Assembly (NCBI RefSeq): GCF_016808095.1
Contig: NC_068970.1
Location: 16,660,501-16,724,500 of the forward strand
Direction: 5' to 3'
DNA length: 64,000 nt
From: Vigna angularis
Taxonomy: Eukaryota > Streptophyta > Magnoliopsida > Fabales > Fabaceae
Numbering within the stretch: position 1 is the stretch's first letter; each line of letters begins with the position of its first letter. The position numbers were made by a program, and so were the translations under genes. This document shows, piece by piece, positions 34,229-47,849 of this stretch. Below the pieces are notes generated by a model, which was not told the origin of the DNA, made no database searches, and saw nothing but the letters and a program-made list of their open reading frames with translations.

Positions 34229-37200
34229 ATGGTTTTCACTGCCAATGATTTACAAGAATGGAAAGATTTTCCCAAAGGACTCAAGGTTCTTCTTCTTGAG
34301 GAAGACAGCATTTCTGCTGCCGAGATAAGGGCAAAGCTTGAAGCCATGGACTATAATGGTAAGACTTTTTGGATTCCTTCTTTTTGTTATGGCATGGCTC
34401 ACTTCTTTATCTTCATCTAACAATTCCCACGTATGGCCCATAGTGGGTAAGTCGGTCCCCATCTTTCTATCCGATAGCATCTTGTAAAGCCTCATTGCTT
34501 TACAATTCGTATATGGTCAATTGGTATAATTGTGGTCTCAGATTTTAGTTTCTCTGTGGAGCCTAGAAATTTTGACAAAATTTAGTTGCCCTTTGGAGCC
34601 TTGAAAATTTGAAACAATACCTTCCTCCTTATTTTGCATGCTCGGTGTTTTCACATATGGGATTTCTTTGCATCTTACGAAGCTGCTAAAGTTTTTATTT
34701 ACTCTAAAACTGTAAGTGTTTTCAAAACTTAAATTTGTCAGTAATCTGAATAATACAGGCTAAATTGTAAAGATCTGAAGTATAAAAAATGGTAAATTAT
34801 TTGTGTCTGAACTATCAAGTCTACACTAATTTTGCACATTGACGGTCCTTTCAGTTGCCTAGACATGGATTTATTAGTAAAAAACAGGCCTCATGAAACA
34901 AGTTTAACTGAAATTATATCTTATGTCTTGAGGATCAGCCCAAGTATAATTTGATTTTTACTGAAGTCGCATGGTTCTTTTACTATCTGCTCCTTGTCTT
35001 CCGCATCTCTGCCATTTCTTGTACATTGCTTGTTTTCTCTGTTCATTTGTTTAGTAAATTTCGAGTTTCTGTACAGTTTCTACATTCTGTGATGAGAATG
35101 AAGCCTTGTCAGCAATCTCAAGTAGACCTGAAAGCTTCCACATTGCCATAGTAGAGGTAATGGATTTTCATTTTCTATATAATGAAAAATCATTATGCCG
35201 TAATTGCAAAATTTAAAATTAGAAAATGAAGGTCTTTGTTGCTGCCAAATTTAATAAAATATACTTCTTTCATTGGTATAAGTTGAAAGTTTTTAAAGTC
35301 TAATCACTAGGGATGACTTTAGTCGTCTTATATATTTTTCCTTTCTATCATAAGAATTCTTGTATCTTTGTTAAAGTTCTAAATCTGAATCTTATGATTG
35401 TTACAACTTTGATGATATAATTTTTAACTGAATGCATTCATCCTAATTGCAGGTGAGTTCGAGCAGTAGCCAGGGAGGTTTCAAATTTCTTGAGAATGCC
35501 AAGGACTTGCCAACAATTAGTAAGTATAGAGACCAAAATGAATTTGCTAGTTTAACCTCTGTCTGTTCTTTAAAACTATAAATCTTTGGTCTATAATAAT
35601 GGTCTTTTCAAATCAATTATCTCGTTTGAATGCTGAACCAAAACCAGTTGCAGATAAGGAAATAAACATCAATATTCCTTTGAAGTCCAATTTGGGAGAG
35701 CTTGTAATGCATTGCATGCTGTTGTTTTCATACCTGCAACTTGTCATTTTTTAGTATTTTTTTTATCAACTGAATTTGTGAATGATCTAAAAGAGAACAT
35801 TGCACGGAAAATATGGGGAAAAGTTTGCTTCAAAGCTGTATTCTGCTCATTTTAATCTTTCTTACCAGTGATATTTCCAACTTCTCATGTAGTGACTTCT
35901 AACAACCATTGCCTGAACACCATGATGAAGTGCATAGCGGTAAGCTTATCCTCATTGTTTATGCTTAAATATCTTATTAAGCCATATTATTTGAGCTAAG
36001 CTAACTGCAATCTTATATTTCAATGTTAGGCTTTTTTTCTTTATTGTAGTTAGTCAATTCAATCATTTGATTCATCTCTAATTATTGACAAAATTACTGA
36101 TAACTTATTTGGATTGTCTGTTAAATATTTTGTGCAAAAATATGATCTTTAACTCACTAGACAAGTACGTTTTCCTTTGGTTCTGATTGTTAATGCAAGC
36201 TTCTTGACTCAGCTCCATTTTTTTTAAGCTTGGTGCAGTTGAGTTCCTCAGCAAACCACTCTCTGAGGACAAACTCAGAAATATCTGGCAGCATGTGGTT
36301 CACAAGGTCTGTGATGTTGTATTGATACTACCATGGTATTTACTATTATCTTAATATGAGAATAATAATTTCTCATGTGATTGAACTCAATCAGGCATTC
36401 AGTTCTGGGACAAGTATCCTGTGTGAATCGCTTAAACCTGTCAAGGAATCTCTAGTGACTATGTTGCAGCTCCCAACAGACAATGAACAACATGAAAGTA
36501 GAGTGTCCATTGATATAGAGAAAGTATCCAGGTTTACTGATAATGATGATGTACTGTCTCCTGGAAATGATAAATATCCAGCTCCTTCAACCCCACAATT
36601 GATGCATGGGACAAGATTGTTAGACGATGGTGATTGCCAAGAGCAGACTAATTGCTCCACAGAAAAAGAAAGTGGGGAACATGATGGAGAATCTAAATCT
36701 GTCGAAACTACATGTGACAATATTGCTGAAACTGAAAGTACTCCTCAAGAAAGGAAAATCTGATATGACTTTACCTAGGGAGGAAGTGAATTTAGTTGAC
36801 GCTTCCAAGTTTGAGAGTATTGCCTCTCTACATACACAAAAAAGAAAGGTTCTAAGCAACCCTGACAAAAATACAAAATCTGCAAATAAAGTAGGCGTTC
36901 TTAGTGATTCATGCGAGATAAAGCCAAGACGAAAGAAGATGAAAGTAAGTTGCTTTATTACTATTCATTCTTCTTAGGATGTTTTTGTTCCTCTAATCCA
37001 CTTGTACATGCTGCTGTTTTCTTGAAAATTACAGTGACTATGTAACACATTTGGGAAAATTTTTCCAAACTTCTGTTTAATCTGTCAATGTTTCCATTTA
37101 TTGTGTCTGCATTCCTGGAGTTGATCAAGAAATCTCGGACATGGTTCCATTCCATATTCATAATCATGAAGTTATAATCAACTGTGAACTGATAATGGAA

Positions 37201-38664
37201 TTGTCAAACTTAACTAATCTATGATAGGAAATCTAGGAAGTAGTCTTTCCACCGAGTTACAATTTTGGTATTTGTTTTGGTCTCAGGTAGACTGGACGCC
37301 TGAGCTGCACAAAAAATTTGTGAAGGCAGTTGAGCAACTAAGCATTGATCAAGCCATTCCTTCAAGAATATTAGAATTAATGAAAGTGGAGGGCTTGACA
37401 AGGCATAATGTGGCAAGCCATCTTCAGGTCATTATGTGCATTACAGCTTATGGTTGATCAATTTCTTATCTGCAATACTTAAACAAGTTTTTAAATAAAC
37501 AGAAGTACAGAATGCATAGGAGACAAATCTTTCCCAAGGAAGAAGATCGGAAATGGTTGAATCAAAGAGAAAGGAGCTATTGTGTTCAAAGACCAATCAT
37601 GGCCTTTCCTCCATATCATTCTAATCACACCCATACTATGGCTCCTATATATCCTAAGTGGGGACAACCTAGCACTCAAACGGCTGGCATGCATATGTGG
37701 AGCACTCCTGGTTATCCCTTGTGGCAGCCTACTGCTGAACATTGGCACTGGAAACCGTTTCCAGGGGTAATTTCTTTTTTTTTTTTTACAGAACTCAAGG
37801 ATAATGATATGATGTTTTTCATGTTATAGCTCTCAGGCTTGGGAGATGTAGATATTGCGGTTATGAATGTAGTTTTACCTGTGGTTACTTGATCTTTCAG
37901 ATGCATGCAGATGCATGGGGCTGTCCAGTGTTACCAGTACCACCTCCTCAAGCTCCTTTTCCCTACTCTAAGGTGAGTTTCAGCATAACAATGAAGATAT
38001 TAACCTAGTATCTATAGTATTTTGCATGTTAATGATTAATGTCTCTATGTGCGATTCATTTTTGCTAGTTATTTATCTGTGATACTATTAATATATTTTT
38101 CATCAAACCTCAGAATATGCCTGCGTTGCTCAATGCTGATGCAACAGGTCACACTTTTACCATGCCACAAAGTTCCTTAGAGAATTATCCGGTATGCAAC
38201 ACTTTCAGTTTTTTTTTTTTTTCTAATTGATCATGGTAACCATTAGCCAGTCACTCATATAAATGCTTTCTAATTGGGTCTCAGGAAGTCCATGTTGAGA
38301 TAAAATCATAACTGAACTAAAATAACATCTGAAAATGAAAATGAGGAAACTTTAGTGTTTTTCACTTGCTGAGTTTCGAATTGCATGAAATAGCATGGTG
38401 ACGTGTAGAAGTAGGTTGGAAATTCATTGAGTGTTAGTAACTGAGTGAAGTCGAAAGAAAGTGGCTGTGACCTCTCACCATGTAGTGTGTTACGATGCAT
38501 GCATGCAGGCAGAGGAGGTTGTTGACAAGGTTGTGAAAGAGGCAGTAAGCAAACCATGGCTACCCTTGCCTTTGGGCCTGAAACCCCCTTCCACAGACAG
38601 TGTGTTGACTGAGTTATCAAGACAAGGCATTTGCAGCATCCCTCCTAGGAGCAGCAAGGGTTGA
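34229..38664 (+). CDS. APRR2: APRR2-like pseudo-response regulator (GARP family) with an apparent frameshift
   Basis: Eleven coding exons: 34229-34358, 35077-35156, 35453-35519, 35893-35939, 36229-36306, 36395-36944, 37287-37427, 37503-37766, 37901-37972, 38114-38191, 38509-38664. The start reads [17 protein letters not shown]. Exons 1-5 form a receiver-like domain whose phospho-Asp position is Glu70 (IAIVE), hence 'pseudo'. Exons 7-8 encode the GARP/Myb DNA-binding domain ([18 protein letters not shown] ... [19 protein letters not shown]). The end is [12 protein letters not shown]. Exon lengths sum to 1,663 nt, one more than a multiple of three. The frame of exon 6 runs into TGA at 36,761-36,763 just after AGGAAAATC, and the downstream frame resumes one base off. 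As written, the product would be about 256 aa and lack the DNA-binding domain. APRR2 is a nuclear regulator of pigment and chloroplast development in other plants. A sequencing error is possible. Confidence 0.88.
36740..36763 (+). other. Site of the one-base frameshift in APRR2 exon 6
   Basis: The run AGGAAAATCTGATATGAC gives a stop (TGA at 36,761) in the frame coming from exons 1-6. With one A fewer in the AAAA run the upstream frame (ESTPQERK) would continue in phase into the downstream frame ([10 protein letters not shown]). No GT-AG intron of suitable length spans the site. Confidence 0.75.
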
Positions 38665-38995
38665 AATTGAGAGTGACATTAATGCATGCACCAAGAGTTG
38701 TTCTGATGGTGACCAACCAAAAGGTGGTCCACCTGATCAATAACACCCTGTAGCAATTATTTTTGTTTTCCTAAGTGTAATGAGGTTCCAACAAAGAGTT
38801 GTTGTTGGGACTATTTTGTTTTACCTTATTTGGTCCCATCACCACCTCACCAACCAATTTTAGGTCTCTCCTATTCCGCTGTCTGGTTACAGATTCCGTG
38901 ATGAAAACCAACAAGTAGACTTTGTTTGTTCCTATCCAAAGCCACATGCCAAAACAAGGTAACAGGTAATAAATGAAGAGAAAAAGTCAGGTGCT
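38665..38995. other. 3' untranslated region of the APRR2-like gene and flank
   Basis: Directly after the TGA stop. Balanced composition. A polyadenylation site probably falls before 38,950, but the signal is not clear. Confidence 0.45.
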
Positions 38996-39268
38996 TTAAT
39001 GCAGTGGTGAACACCCGATAGGCAACTTGGGCGGTGCAGAATTTGCCACGCTTCCATTGATGCTCTCTTTAAAACTTGTGGTTGTAAATACGTGATCAGC
39101 ATAACCTTGTGACTGGGATATGAATGTGGTACTTTTGGGGGCATAAAGTGATTTTCTATGAGGGGTGGGGGTCTGTGGGATGCTTAATAATGATGAAGAG
39201 GATGATGGGTACGCGTCGTGAATAAAGTTGAGTACACCACTTTCAAACATGCTTAGATCTTCTTCCAT
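38996..39268 (-). CDS. Unidentified 90-codon ORF, convergent with APRR2
   Basis: The frame starts in a good context (GAAGAAATGGAAG) with MEEDLSMFESGVLNFIHDAY. A run of serines and a Pro/Lys/Ser-rich part follow, ending in LPIGCSPLH. The acidic start with a Ser-rich middle looks like the N-terminus of a regulatory protein. I do not recognise it. No second exon was identified, so it may be a small gene, a first exon or a remnant. The overlapping minus-strand frame 38,932-39,144 reads less like protein. Confidence 0.35.
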   Translation of the reverse strand: MEEDLSMFESGVLNFIHDAYPSSSSSLLSIPQTPTPHRKSLYAPKSTTFISQSQGYADHVFTTTSFKESINGSVANSAPPKLPIGCSPLH

Positions 39269-40046
39269 TTCTTCTGATTTTTACCAAATCTGAATCGATT
39301 TATCCTAAGTCGCACATCCCTTATTTGTTCTTCAATTTTACTTATTGTTCCCTTTTGACAAAGACAATCAGTCGTTGATATCATTGTGAGGCATTAACAG
39401 AGGGAATGCAGTGAAATAGGGATTGATAATTATGAACTAGTTTGTTGGTGGAAGAAGGTAGGAGGCACATTTTGGTTTCTTCATCTATTCCTTTTCTCCA
39501 AAATTTTGAAATGAATAAAGTCAAATTTTAAAAACAAAATTGTTTTATTTAAACCCAAATACAGTAAATAAATATATGTTTTCATTTAAATTTACCATTT
39601 TTAATGATTATCACTTAAATTTAAATAATGAAATGACATCTTAATCCATTTAATGAGAAAATTAGTGGTACTTTTATAGTACCTACTTCATTGTACACTA
39701 CTAGGCATACTTTTGGTACTATTATTAGTCTGCATATTGAAAAAGGGACCCATTTGCTAAAAAGGTTGGCTCTTTCTTCTTTCATTATCATAATTTGACA
39801 AGAATTACCTAATTTATATAAACACCGTTTATATTTTACATGAATTCAAGCTTTTCCTCCCCTTTTACTATTGTGTGGCTAGCAGTGGTTGGTAGAGGAT
39901 GCACGTGAGTTGTGAAAGATGTCATATACGGAATTAACTAGTAATGGTTTTCAATTACTTTTCTACTTTACATTAAAAAATTACTAGTTAAATCTAAAAA
40001 TTAAAAAAAAAAATAGATAACAAAATGTAGGATTCAATTTCAGTGT
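39269..40046. other. Intergenic DNA
   Basis: AT-rich with no gene or repeat border recognised up to the target duplication of the next element. Confidence 0.5.
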
Positions 40047-40055
40047 TACTAATTT
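40047..40055. other. 9-bp target site duplication of the second MULE, left copy
   Basis: TACTAATTT, repeated exactly at 41772-41780. Confidence 0.9.
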
Positions 40056-41771
40056 GGTTTAAACCCTCCCTTGGTCCTCAAGTTTGTATGGAAATCTCAT
40101 TTGGGTCCTCAAGTTTTCATGTGTTTCAATTGAATCATATCTTTTGTAAAAATGAGCACATTGTACCATAACCGTTAAATTGTAACAAACGGCGTTAGTT
40201 AGTGCTGACGTGTTACATAATTAATACGCTGATGTCAAAATATTTTATTACGTGGAATTTTTATTTAATTTGAGAGATTATGACATGGCAACCTTTGGTC
40301 GTTCTCTTCTTCTTCGTTTTGATCTTTTATTTGGGGCAAGGAAAGTGCTCGCGATGGCTCAACCAAATGGCATTTACGGTGGCTCGTGGCGGCGTGAGAA
40401 ATAATTTACTAGGGCTTAGATTTTGTATCTCCTTTCTTGAGCGTCAGAGATTTTTCCCCTTTCTGGAAGACCAGAGACTGCATCTTGTGAGTGAAAAACC
40501 TGTTTGCATCGGTGGAAAGCAATGGCTGGTATCTACGCCTTATCAAAAGCAAGCTCCTCCTCCAAAATGAATCAGGCGAGCATCCGAGAAAGCCCCATCT
40601 CCCAATTAAGGGACAACCCCAAAATGGAGATTTCAACGTAGGATTATTGTTAAGGTAGCCATGGATACGCTATCTTTTAATTACTGTTACTGGCCAGCAT
40701 TTTACATCTGAGTAACTGATCTTTTAATATGGTGTTAAATGTGATAATAAAATCAGTTAATTAACAGTAAATTATTATTTATAGAATTTATATGAATAAA
40801 ATGAACAGGGTTGAACGTGGAGCCTACATGGACATTGTCGCTTTTTTGCAACTAGGATGAGAGGGTTTTTCTTGTGTTAGGACAATTCCAGGAAGCATAT
40901 CAGTATTTATGTCGTCACTTTTCATCCCTTGAGGCAAATCCCAATTATTTGGGAAAGAAAATTGATCTGGATAAGGTTTCTTTTAGGAATTAATTTTATT
41001 AATTAAATTTGAAATCCTAATTGAATAATTAGGATGAAACCCCATCTCCTTTCTCTAGTGGAGTTTTACACACTTTCAATTAGGGTTCTTTCTCTCACTA
41101 TTTTGCGGATTTTGATTGGTTGCGAGTTTCCAATTCTCGTTTTTGATGTGCTAAACTGTGAGCATTGTTTTTGAATTGGGGGATTTTCGTGTTTCGGTTG
41201 GGTTGGTTGTGCGGATGCATTATGCTACGTGTTTTGCAGATGGATTGTGTGGAATTTCGAAATGGTTGAGAGTTTCAGTTGTTCTATTGTAAATGGTGGA
41301 GTTTTTTTTTTCTGTTTGGGTGATTTTTCTTATGTGTATGCTTTCTTTATTAACTGCTGTAGGGGTTTTGGGATGTGTATTTGCAACTGAATGAAGAAGA
41401 ATGTCATTTTTTTTGTCTGTGATTGTGTTATAGATGGTGGGTGGCGCCGATGGAGCAACAATGGGGAAGGAAGCAGAGGGAGAGGGAGGAGAAGATCTGG
41501 TTCTAGTCAAAACATCATCACGTGGCCTTTCAAATCACCACGTAGGCTACCTGGATAAAACACATCAAACACTCAATTTTAGTGCACAATGCCACGTCAG
41601 TAAATGAAAAAATCCAGCTCACATCAATTTAACGTCGTCTCACACCACTTAACGGTTATGGTACAATGTGCTCATTTTTACAAAAAATATGATCCAATTG
41701 AGACAGATGAAAACTTGAGGACCCAAATGAGATTTCCATACAAACTTGAGGACCAAGGGAGGGTTTAAACC
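40056..41771. mobile_element. Second Mutator-like element, non-autonomous
   Basis: 1,716 bp with terminal inverted repeats of about 130 bp at very high identity: left 40056-40190, right about 41,640-41,771. Both ends are the palindrome GGTTTAAACC, as in the Pack-MULE at 26,409, and the flanking 9-bp duplication TACTAATTT is perfect. The repeats share words (CCGTTAA, CAATTGA) with the first element, but the bodies differ. The interior (40,260-41,640) is less AT-rich than the flanks and has short frames (for example 40,280-40,570 plus) that I do not recognise; they may be captured host DNA. No transposase is seen. Confidence 0.88.
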
Positions 41772-41780
41772 TACTAATTT
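41772..41780. other. 9-bp target site duplication of the second MULE, right copy
   Basis: TACTAATTT, identical to 40047-40055. Confidence 0.9.
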
Positions 41781-42459
41781 TCTGTTAAAGGATCAATAGG
41801 AAAAACATCATAGACATAAATGCAAGAGTACAGAATAGTTATCTGTTCATGGTGATTTGGAGCATTTTAGCTTTTAACTTTTCTGCAACACTATTTTGGT
41901 CATTCCACACACTTCATCCCTTCATGTGAAAAACATGGGCTGCGGAACATGTGATAACATTCCGTACCAATATTTTCACATATCTAAACCCTACCGATAT
42001 TTATTTAAAAGTGTCGTATTTACTTAGGGCATCTATTGTATTTTAGAAAGTAATTTCTAATATTACGCATTCACTTCGTTATATTCTTTACTTGCTATTG
42101 TAGCGCTTACAGGCTTATAAAGATTAAAAACATTTTGGTTGAACAAAGATAAACTCAGGATTAAATGTATAATATCATTTTCTTATCATTGCTATTAAAT
42201 TAAGATATGCAATCATTAATTTGTAATATATAATAATAATATCGAGTAATCCAGGAAGTATCAACAATAAATATCTGTAAATTGATTTGTGGGGCTTACG
42301 GAGAAGGAGAAAGAGAGTAGTAGGGGTGAAAAAAGAAAAATGACGGTGGAAATAGCAGGAACCAAAGGGTATTAATTTTTGGGTTTAATTTTACTGTGCT
42401 GAGAAATAAATATTTCCTTCACAAGCTCAAAGATTGATAAATAAAATAATGTAAGGTGG

Positions 42460-42487
42460 TTGGGTGGTTGGTTGGTTGGTTGGTTGT
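42460..42487. repeat. TTGG tetranucleotide run
   Basis: GGTTGG units repeated several times. Confidence 0.8.
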
Positions 42488-45400
42488 GGTGAAAGCTTCC
42501 ATGCAAATTCGTTTTAATAAGTATTGAGATGACGTCAGGAGTTATATTAAAAACTCTAAGAAGGCTCTGGAACGTTATTAGTATTATTCTAAATCTGTGC
42601 AGAATTTTGAACATCGATTATGTATAATATTAATAGGTTCTGAATAATTATTATCAACCTACTTGGAACTGATCTTTAATTTTAGCATCAAATTTCGTAT
42701 ACCACACATGCTTGTGGCTCAAACCTCAGGTAATATATATTATATTGATCTAGCAACCAATAAGGTATTGTAATCTCACGTCACATTTCGATAATAATTT
42801 CTAATCCCGATATTATAAAATGGGTAAAAAACAAATTAGAGGAGCCATTATGGATAATACCAAAATTAGAGCGAAAGGTGGTGATAACTAGGACGGTTGT
42901 GGGCCATGAATATAAAATAACTACAATTTTGCATGGGACTCAGTGGGATTAGTTTCAGTTAAGGTGGCTCTTTTTAGAACTGTTAGTTAATTACGCGTTG
43001 TTGCTTTTATTTATTAACTAATGTAGCTAATCTCATGCATTTTATGGTAATTAAGAAAGGTAAACAAATTGCTGCCGCCAGTGCTTCAAGAGAGAATGAA
43101 CACATGTTGTATACTCTCCTAAGGACCACCACCAACATCAAATATCTTATTCAAAAACCTTAAATTTAAGATTTATAACAAATTTTTATTCAGATAGATT
43201 AAGGTGAGAATGCTAAATTTAAGGATTGAATTTTATATGAGGTGAGAATTTTATGAGTTTTAAAAATTAAATAGAAAATATTTGATTAAATTAATTTTTA
43301 AATTTTAGAATATTAACTTATAAATAAAAGTTATTTAAATATGGATCTTAAAAAATCTTACCATTAAAATAAAACTTGTAAGAACGTCTTGAAATGGTTT
43401 GATACAGTGAAATTCATTTAAAATGAAATAAATAACATGTGGTGGGAGTATAGTATATAAAGTATTGGTAATGAAAATGCTTTAAAATACTTGCTTGCTT
43501 TTCGTGTATTTACTAATTGATGTTTTTGTTCATTTTTAATCAGCCTTGATCTGTCAAGTTGTTGGTATCAGAAAAATTATATTTATTAATCTATACTGTT
43601 GATAAGTTTATTTTTTATAAGACATCACCAAACAGCTTGATTCATACAATTTATCTATATAGTTTACTGCTCAAATTAAAAAATTATATTTTATTCTCAT
43701 ATAGTGAAACAAAATCTATATTATTGACAATAATTAAGGACTTCTCCTTATATAATATGATGATAATTTTTACTATATATATTGTTAATATATATTTTTT
43801 CAAAATTTTATTTAACTTTAAAAATACATGTATACATCATTTCCTTTTTATTTGTAGATCCATACAAGAAAAATAGTTCTCCTTCTAACTTACAGTTTTT
43901 TTAACAAAAGGAAATAATTTATGAAAAAATACAATATATGATAAATATAAAACACATACATTGTTTCAACAATGTGTTTGTTGGTATATGTTGGAAGTCG
44001 TAATAAGATTGCTTGTAAACGTTAAAAATCCAACAATGGTAAGATTAATTTAGAATATATAAATAGATATAAATCTAATTTCATAAATAAATTTTATAAT
44101 ATTTAATTAAATTTAAAATATAGAATCATTTAAAATTTATTTTAGCAAAAATTTTACTATAAAATCATATATATCTAATTCCACACATAAAAAATATATA
44201 TATTCTTAACAGGCATTTTTCATTTTGTTTCGAATGACATGGTATTCAACTCATTTTAAATTAATAACATAATTAATTAGACTAATCTTCTACCAACTCC
44301 ATTTCTGTCGGTATTTACAACTTGTACTTACAACAGAGAACAAGTCAACTACTTAACTCTGGGTTTTTACGAAAGATTTTTATTTTTTAATTAGATATTT
44401 ATTAAACAGTTAGAACAAAAAAAAATCAGTAAAATATAATTTTGATATGAAAAACGTCTTTTGAAGTACGATATTATCTTATATATAAAGATAGTGTGTT
44501 TCTTAGAGGAGAAGCTGAATCTAAGTGATTGGTTGTCTGAAAGACTGGAGATTATTATTCTGTACGTGAAGCATTTTTTAAACAGAAAGAGGAGAAGCGA
44601 GGAAGATAAAGCAACTTGAACTTGAATTAATGATTTCTAGGTTTTTTTAGCCGTACATATAGCACTAAAAAATATCTGGTATAAGGAATAAGTGGTCGGA
44701 GTGCAGGTCCCTCTCAACTCCATACACTGTTACAGGAAATTGGTGTCACCAAATTAAAGAAGCCCTGCAATTGTGGTCCATTTGACCACATCTATAAACT
44801 TTTTCTAATTTCTCAATGCCATCACAATCCTCTCTCTCAAGACAGCTATGCATAACGTAACTTAGATAGATATATGGTTCATGTCTGCCATCATGAAGAA
44901 AAACATCTCAGTTCATGGCCTCACTATTCATTCCTTCATTCTCAATTCAAATTTCTATATTTTAAATCTTTTTCACACATATAATTACAACTCAAATATC
45001 TATATAAATATATGATTAGACTATCACATTTTCTTTACTAGAAGCTAATTTAATACATCTTTAACTTTAATTTGTCTTCTTTAACTGACTTGTCAAGTCA
45101 ACAACCATGCAAGCTATTATCTATTTTTACTTTCTAGTTTTGAATAAGATATCGACTTGTAGACTTGTAGGAGGAGATATACATCTACTTGTATATACTA
45201 TAAAATAAATTTAAAATATAAGTCAATTTCATAGAAAATAATTTATAAAATAAGATTTACATTTATTTATATATTATAAATTAATTTTATTTCTAATTAA
45301 TATGAAACTTTCAATAATTATTAATCAAGTATACAGAATTAATAAATATTATTCATAATTTATATTTTTATGCCAGCTCATGTATAGTAATCTTCGGTAC

Positions 45401-47849
45401 AGAAAGCATTAAAGAAAAGAAAAAGAAAAAAAAAAGTCATAATCTATCATCACATATCCAAAAAGAAATGCATCTAAATTCTCGTGTGTCACATTCACCG
45501 TTCCTTTAAGCGATTGATCGGTACTTTAAAACTTTCGGTTTCTGACATAATGAACGAGGAAAAAATTAATTCAAAACTATACTTTTACACTTATAATGTA
45601 TACTCAATTGCATTCGCGATGATTATGAATTCATCTTTTATTGGATGTTTGTGTGGAAGTAAAAATATAAACTTACTCTAATACGGTATATATAAATTAA
45701 ATTTGTACCAAATAATTCACTTATAATTCAATAACTTTTATAAGAATTATGAAGAAATCCATTTTCTTGCCTAAATTTGACTTTTATAGGCTATGTCTAC
45801 ACAAAAGATTCCCCCTACTGACAATTTGTGATGATCGGACAAAATCCAATTATATAAACAAAAATCTGAAAGTTATAAAATCTCTTTTAGGATTTAACTT
45901 TCATTATTTTCAATAACTTTATTCGATCAAGTAATTAAAAATTATGTTAGACATAAGTTTACGTAATTATTGTAAAAATTAACAAATTTTGTTATGCATT
46001 TTATAATTAAAAATAATGTACAATTTGATTACACATTTAAAACATATTTAAACCGATTTTTATTTTATTTTTTCTCGATCACATCTTTCATTTCTCTTTC
46101 TTTTCTTCTCGTGTTTCTCTCACGTCAATCGTTGTATACGATTCTTGCGTGAATATAATTTTCTTTCTTATGAATGTTACATAATATAAATAATTATTAA
46201 TTTGATTTTGACGAACTATAGGTTTTAGATAAGTAAAGCAAGCCTCTAATTGAATGAAAGAAACCCGTTGCAGGAAGTCAACAACTTTCACTTTCAACAG
46301 TGTAATAAGGTATTTTGGTCTGCGTCTCGGTATGTCAGTGCAGTTGAATTGTGATATTGGATGGACGAAATGATTACTAATTAAAAGTTGAAATATTAAT
46401 AGATATTTTGATTAATAATTTCTGATACAGAGTTGCGAGGAGCCAAAAATAGGAGAAAACGTAAAATGATAAGTATGCCATTCAAAGCACAGCCGTAATC
46501 GAATTGTTATTGTGGTCACTGAATTTCAATGATGCGAACAGACAGCACCAGCCAACCAAGTTATCATTACTAAAATTAATTGCATCACAAATCTCACCGT
46601 TTAAATTTAAACTTTACCTTAAACGTGTTAATCATATTTTAATGCCAACTACTACTTCTTTGATTAATTGATATTTGTTGATTATGTTTTGGAGGTTATA
46701 CTTTGCAACTTTCATTTTGCAAATTTGGGACCATGCTAATAAAGCTTATGATAAGTTAATGCGTTTTAATTCAAATTGCCAAACTCGTAATACTCTTTCA
46801 TCGTAACTCTATCTCTTCGGTATTGGCTCTCACATCCTCTGTATGTCACCATTGTTTTCCTGTACTTTTCAAACTTTATGACTCGTCCTGTAATTATGCA
46901 AATAGATATTTATTTTAGGAATTGCATCTATATATTACGACTTAAGTTTAATCATTCATTCAGTCTTTCTAAGTATCAGAAAAATTAAAATCAACGTCAA
47001 GAAAATATGTGTGACTGTAAAAAATTGGTGACTGATGGTGAATAATAAGTTTTCATCGCTAAATTATTTTCAAATCCGTTGACTTCTAACTAGTAGTACA
47101 TGTTGTGGCTGTATTCACATCTACTTCATTAATCAATTTGACCTTCAAGTTTTTTTAAGAAATCATCACCTTAATAGTGATTGAAAACAATAAACTGTGT
47201 TGAATAGCGAAAGAAGGACCACCCGATGATCACAATGGAGAGAAACAGTGTAAGATGAAGCTTATCACAGTGCTAATAAAGACAAGTTTGGAGAGCAAAA
47301 ATGGTGCCTCTATCAAGTTGTTTTCTCATGTGGTGGTGATGCAGGAAATAGAGGAATGAAGTATGAAAGACAAATTTGGAAGGAAAGGCTTGCGGGGAAG
47401 GGAAGGAAACACAGCAGTTGTGTCTTGTTTTCCATCACAAACCCTCAATAATGTATAGGAAAGCAACAACCACATAAGCAACACCCAACGTTATATGTCA
47501 CCATGCTTATGTCTTTATTCTTTCTTGCATAACTCCACTGACTTAATGAATTTATATCATGGTAACTCCCAAAAACATCATGGTAAAAATATAGAGTTGT
47601 GAGAGTGTAGCATGTGTTATTTGCATTAGTAAAAAAAAGTTTTGTCACAAGTTATTTTAGTAGAAAAATATTTTTTTAACAACTTTATATATTAGATTTC
47701 AATTCTATAATCGAAACACATTCGAACAAGATAAAAAAGAGTTACATTTTTATTTTAGTGATGAATCAGAGTATAAAAATTCCAGTTTTTATTTTATTCT
47801 CTCAAAATCGAGCATAGAATCGTAAATAAATAATAAAAATTAAAAAAAT

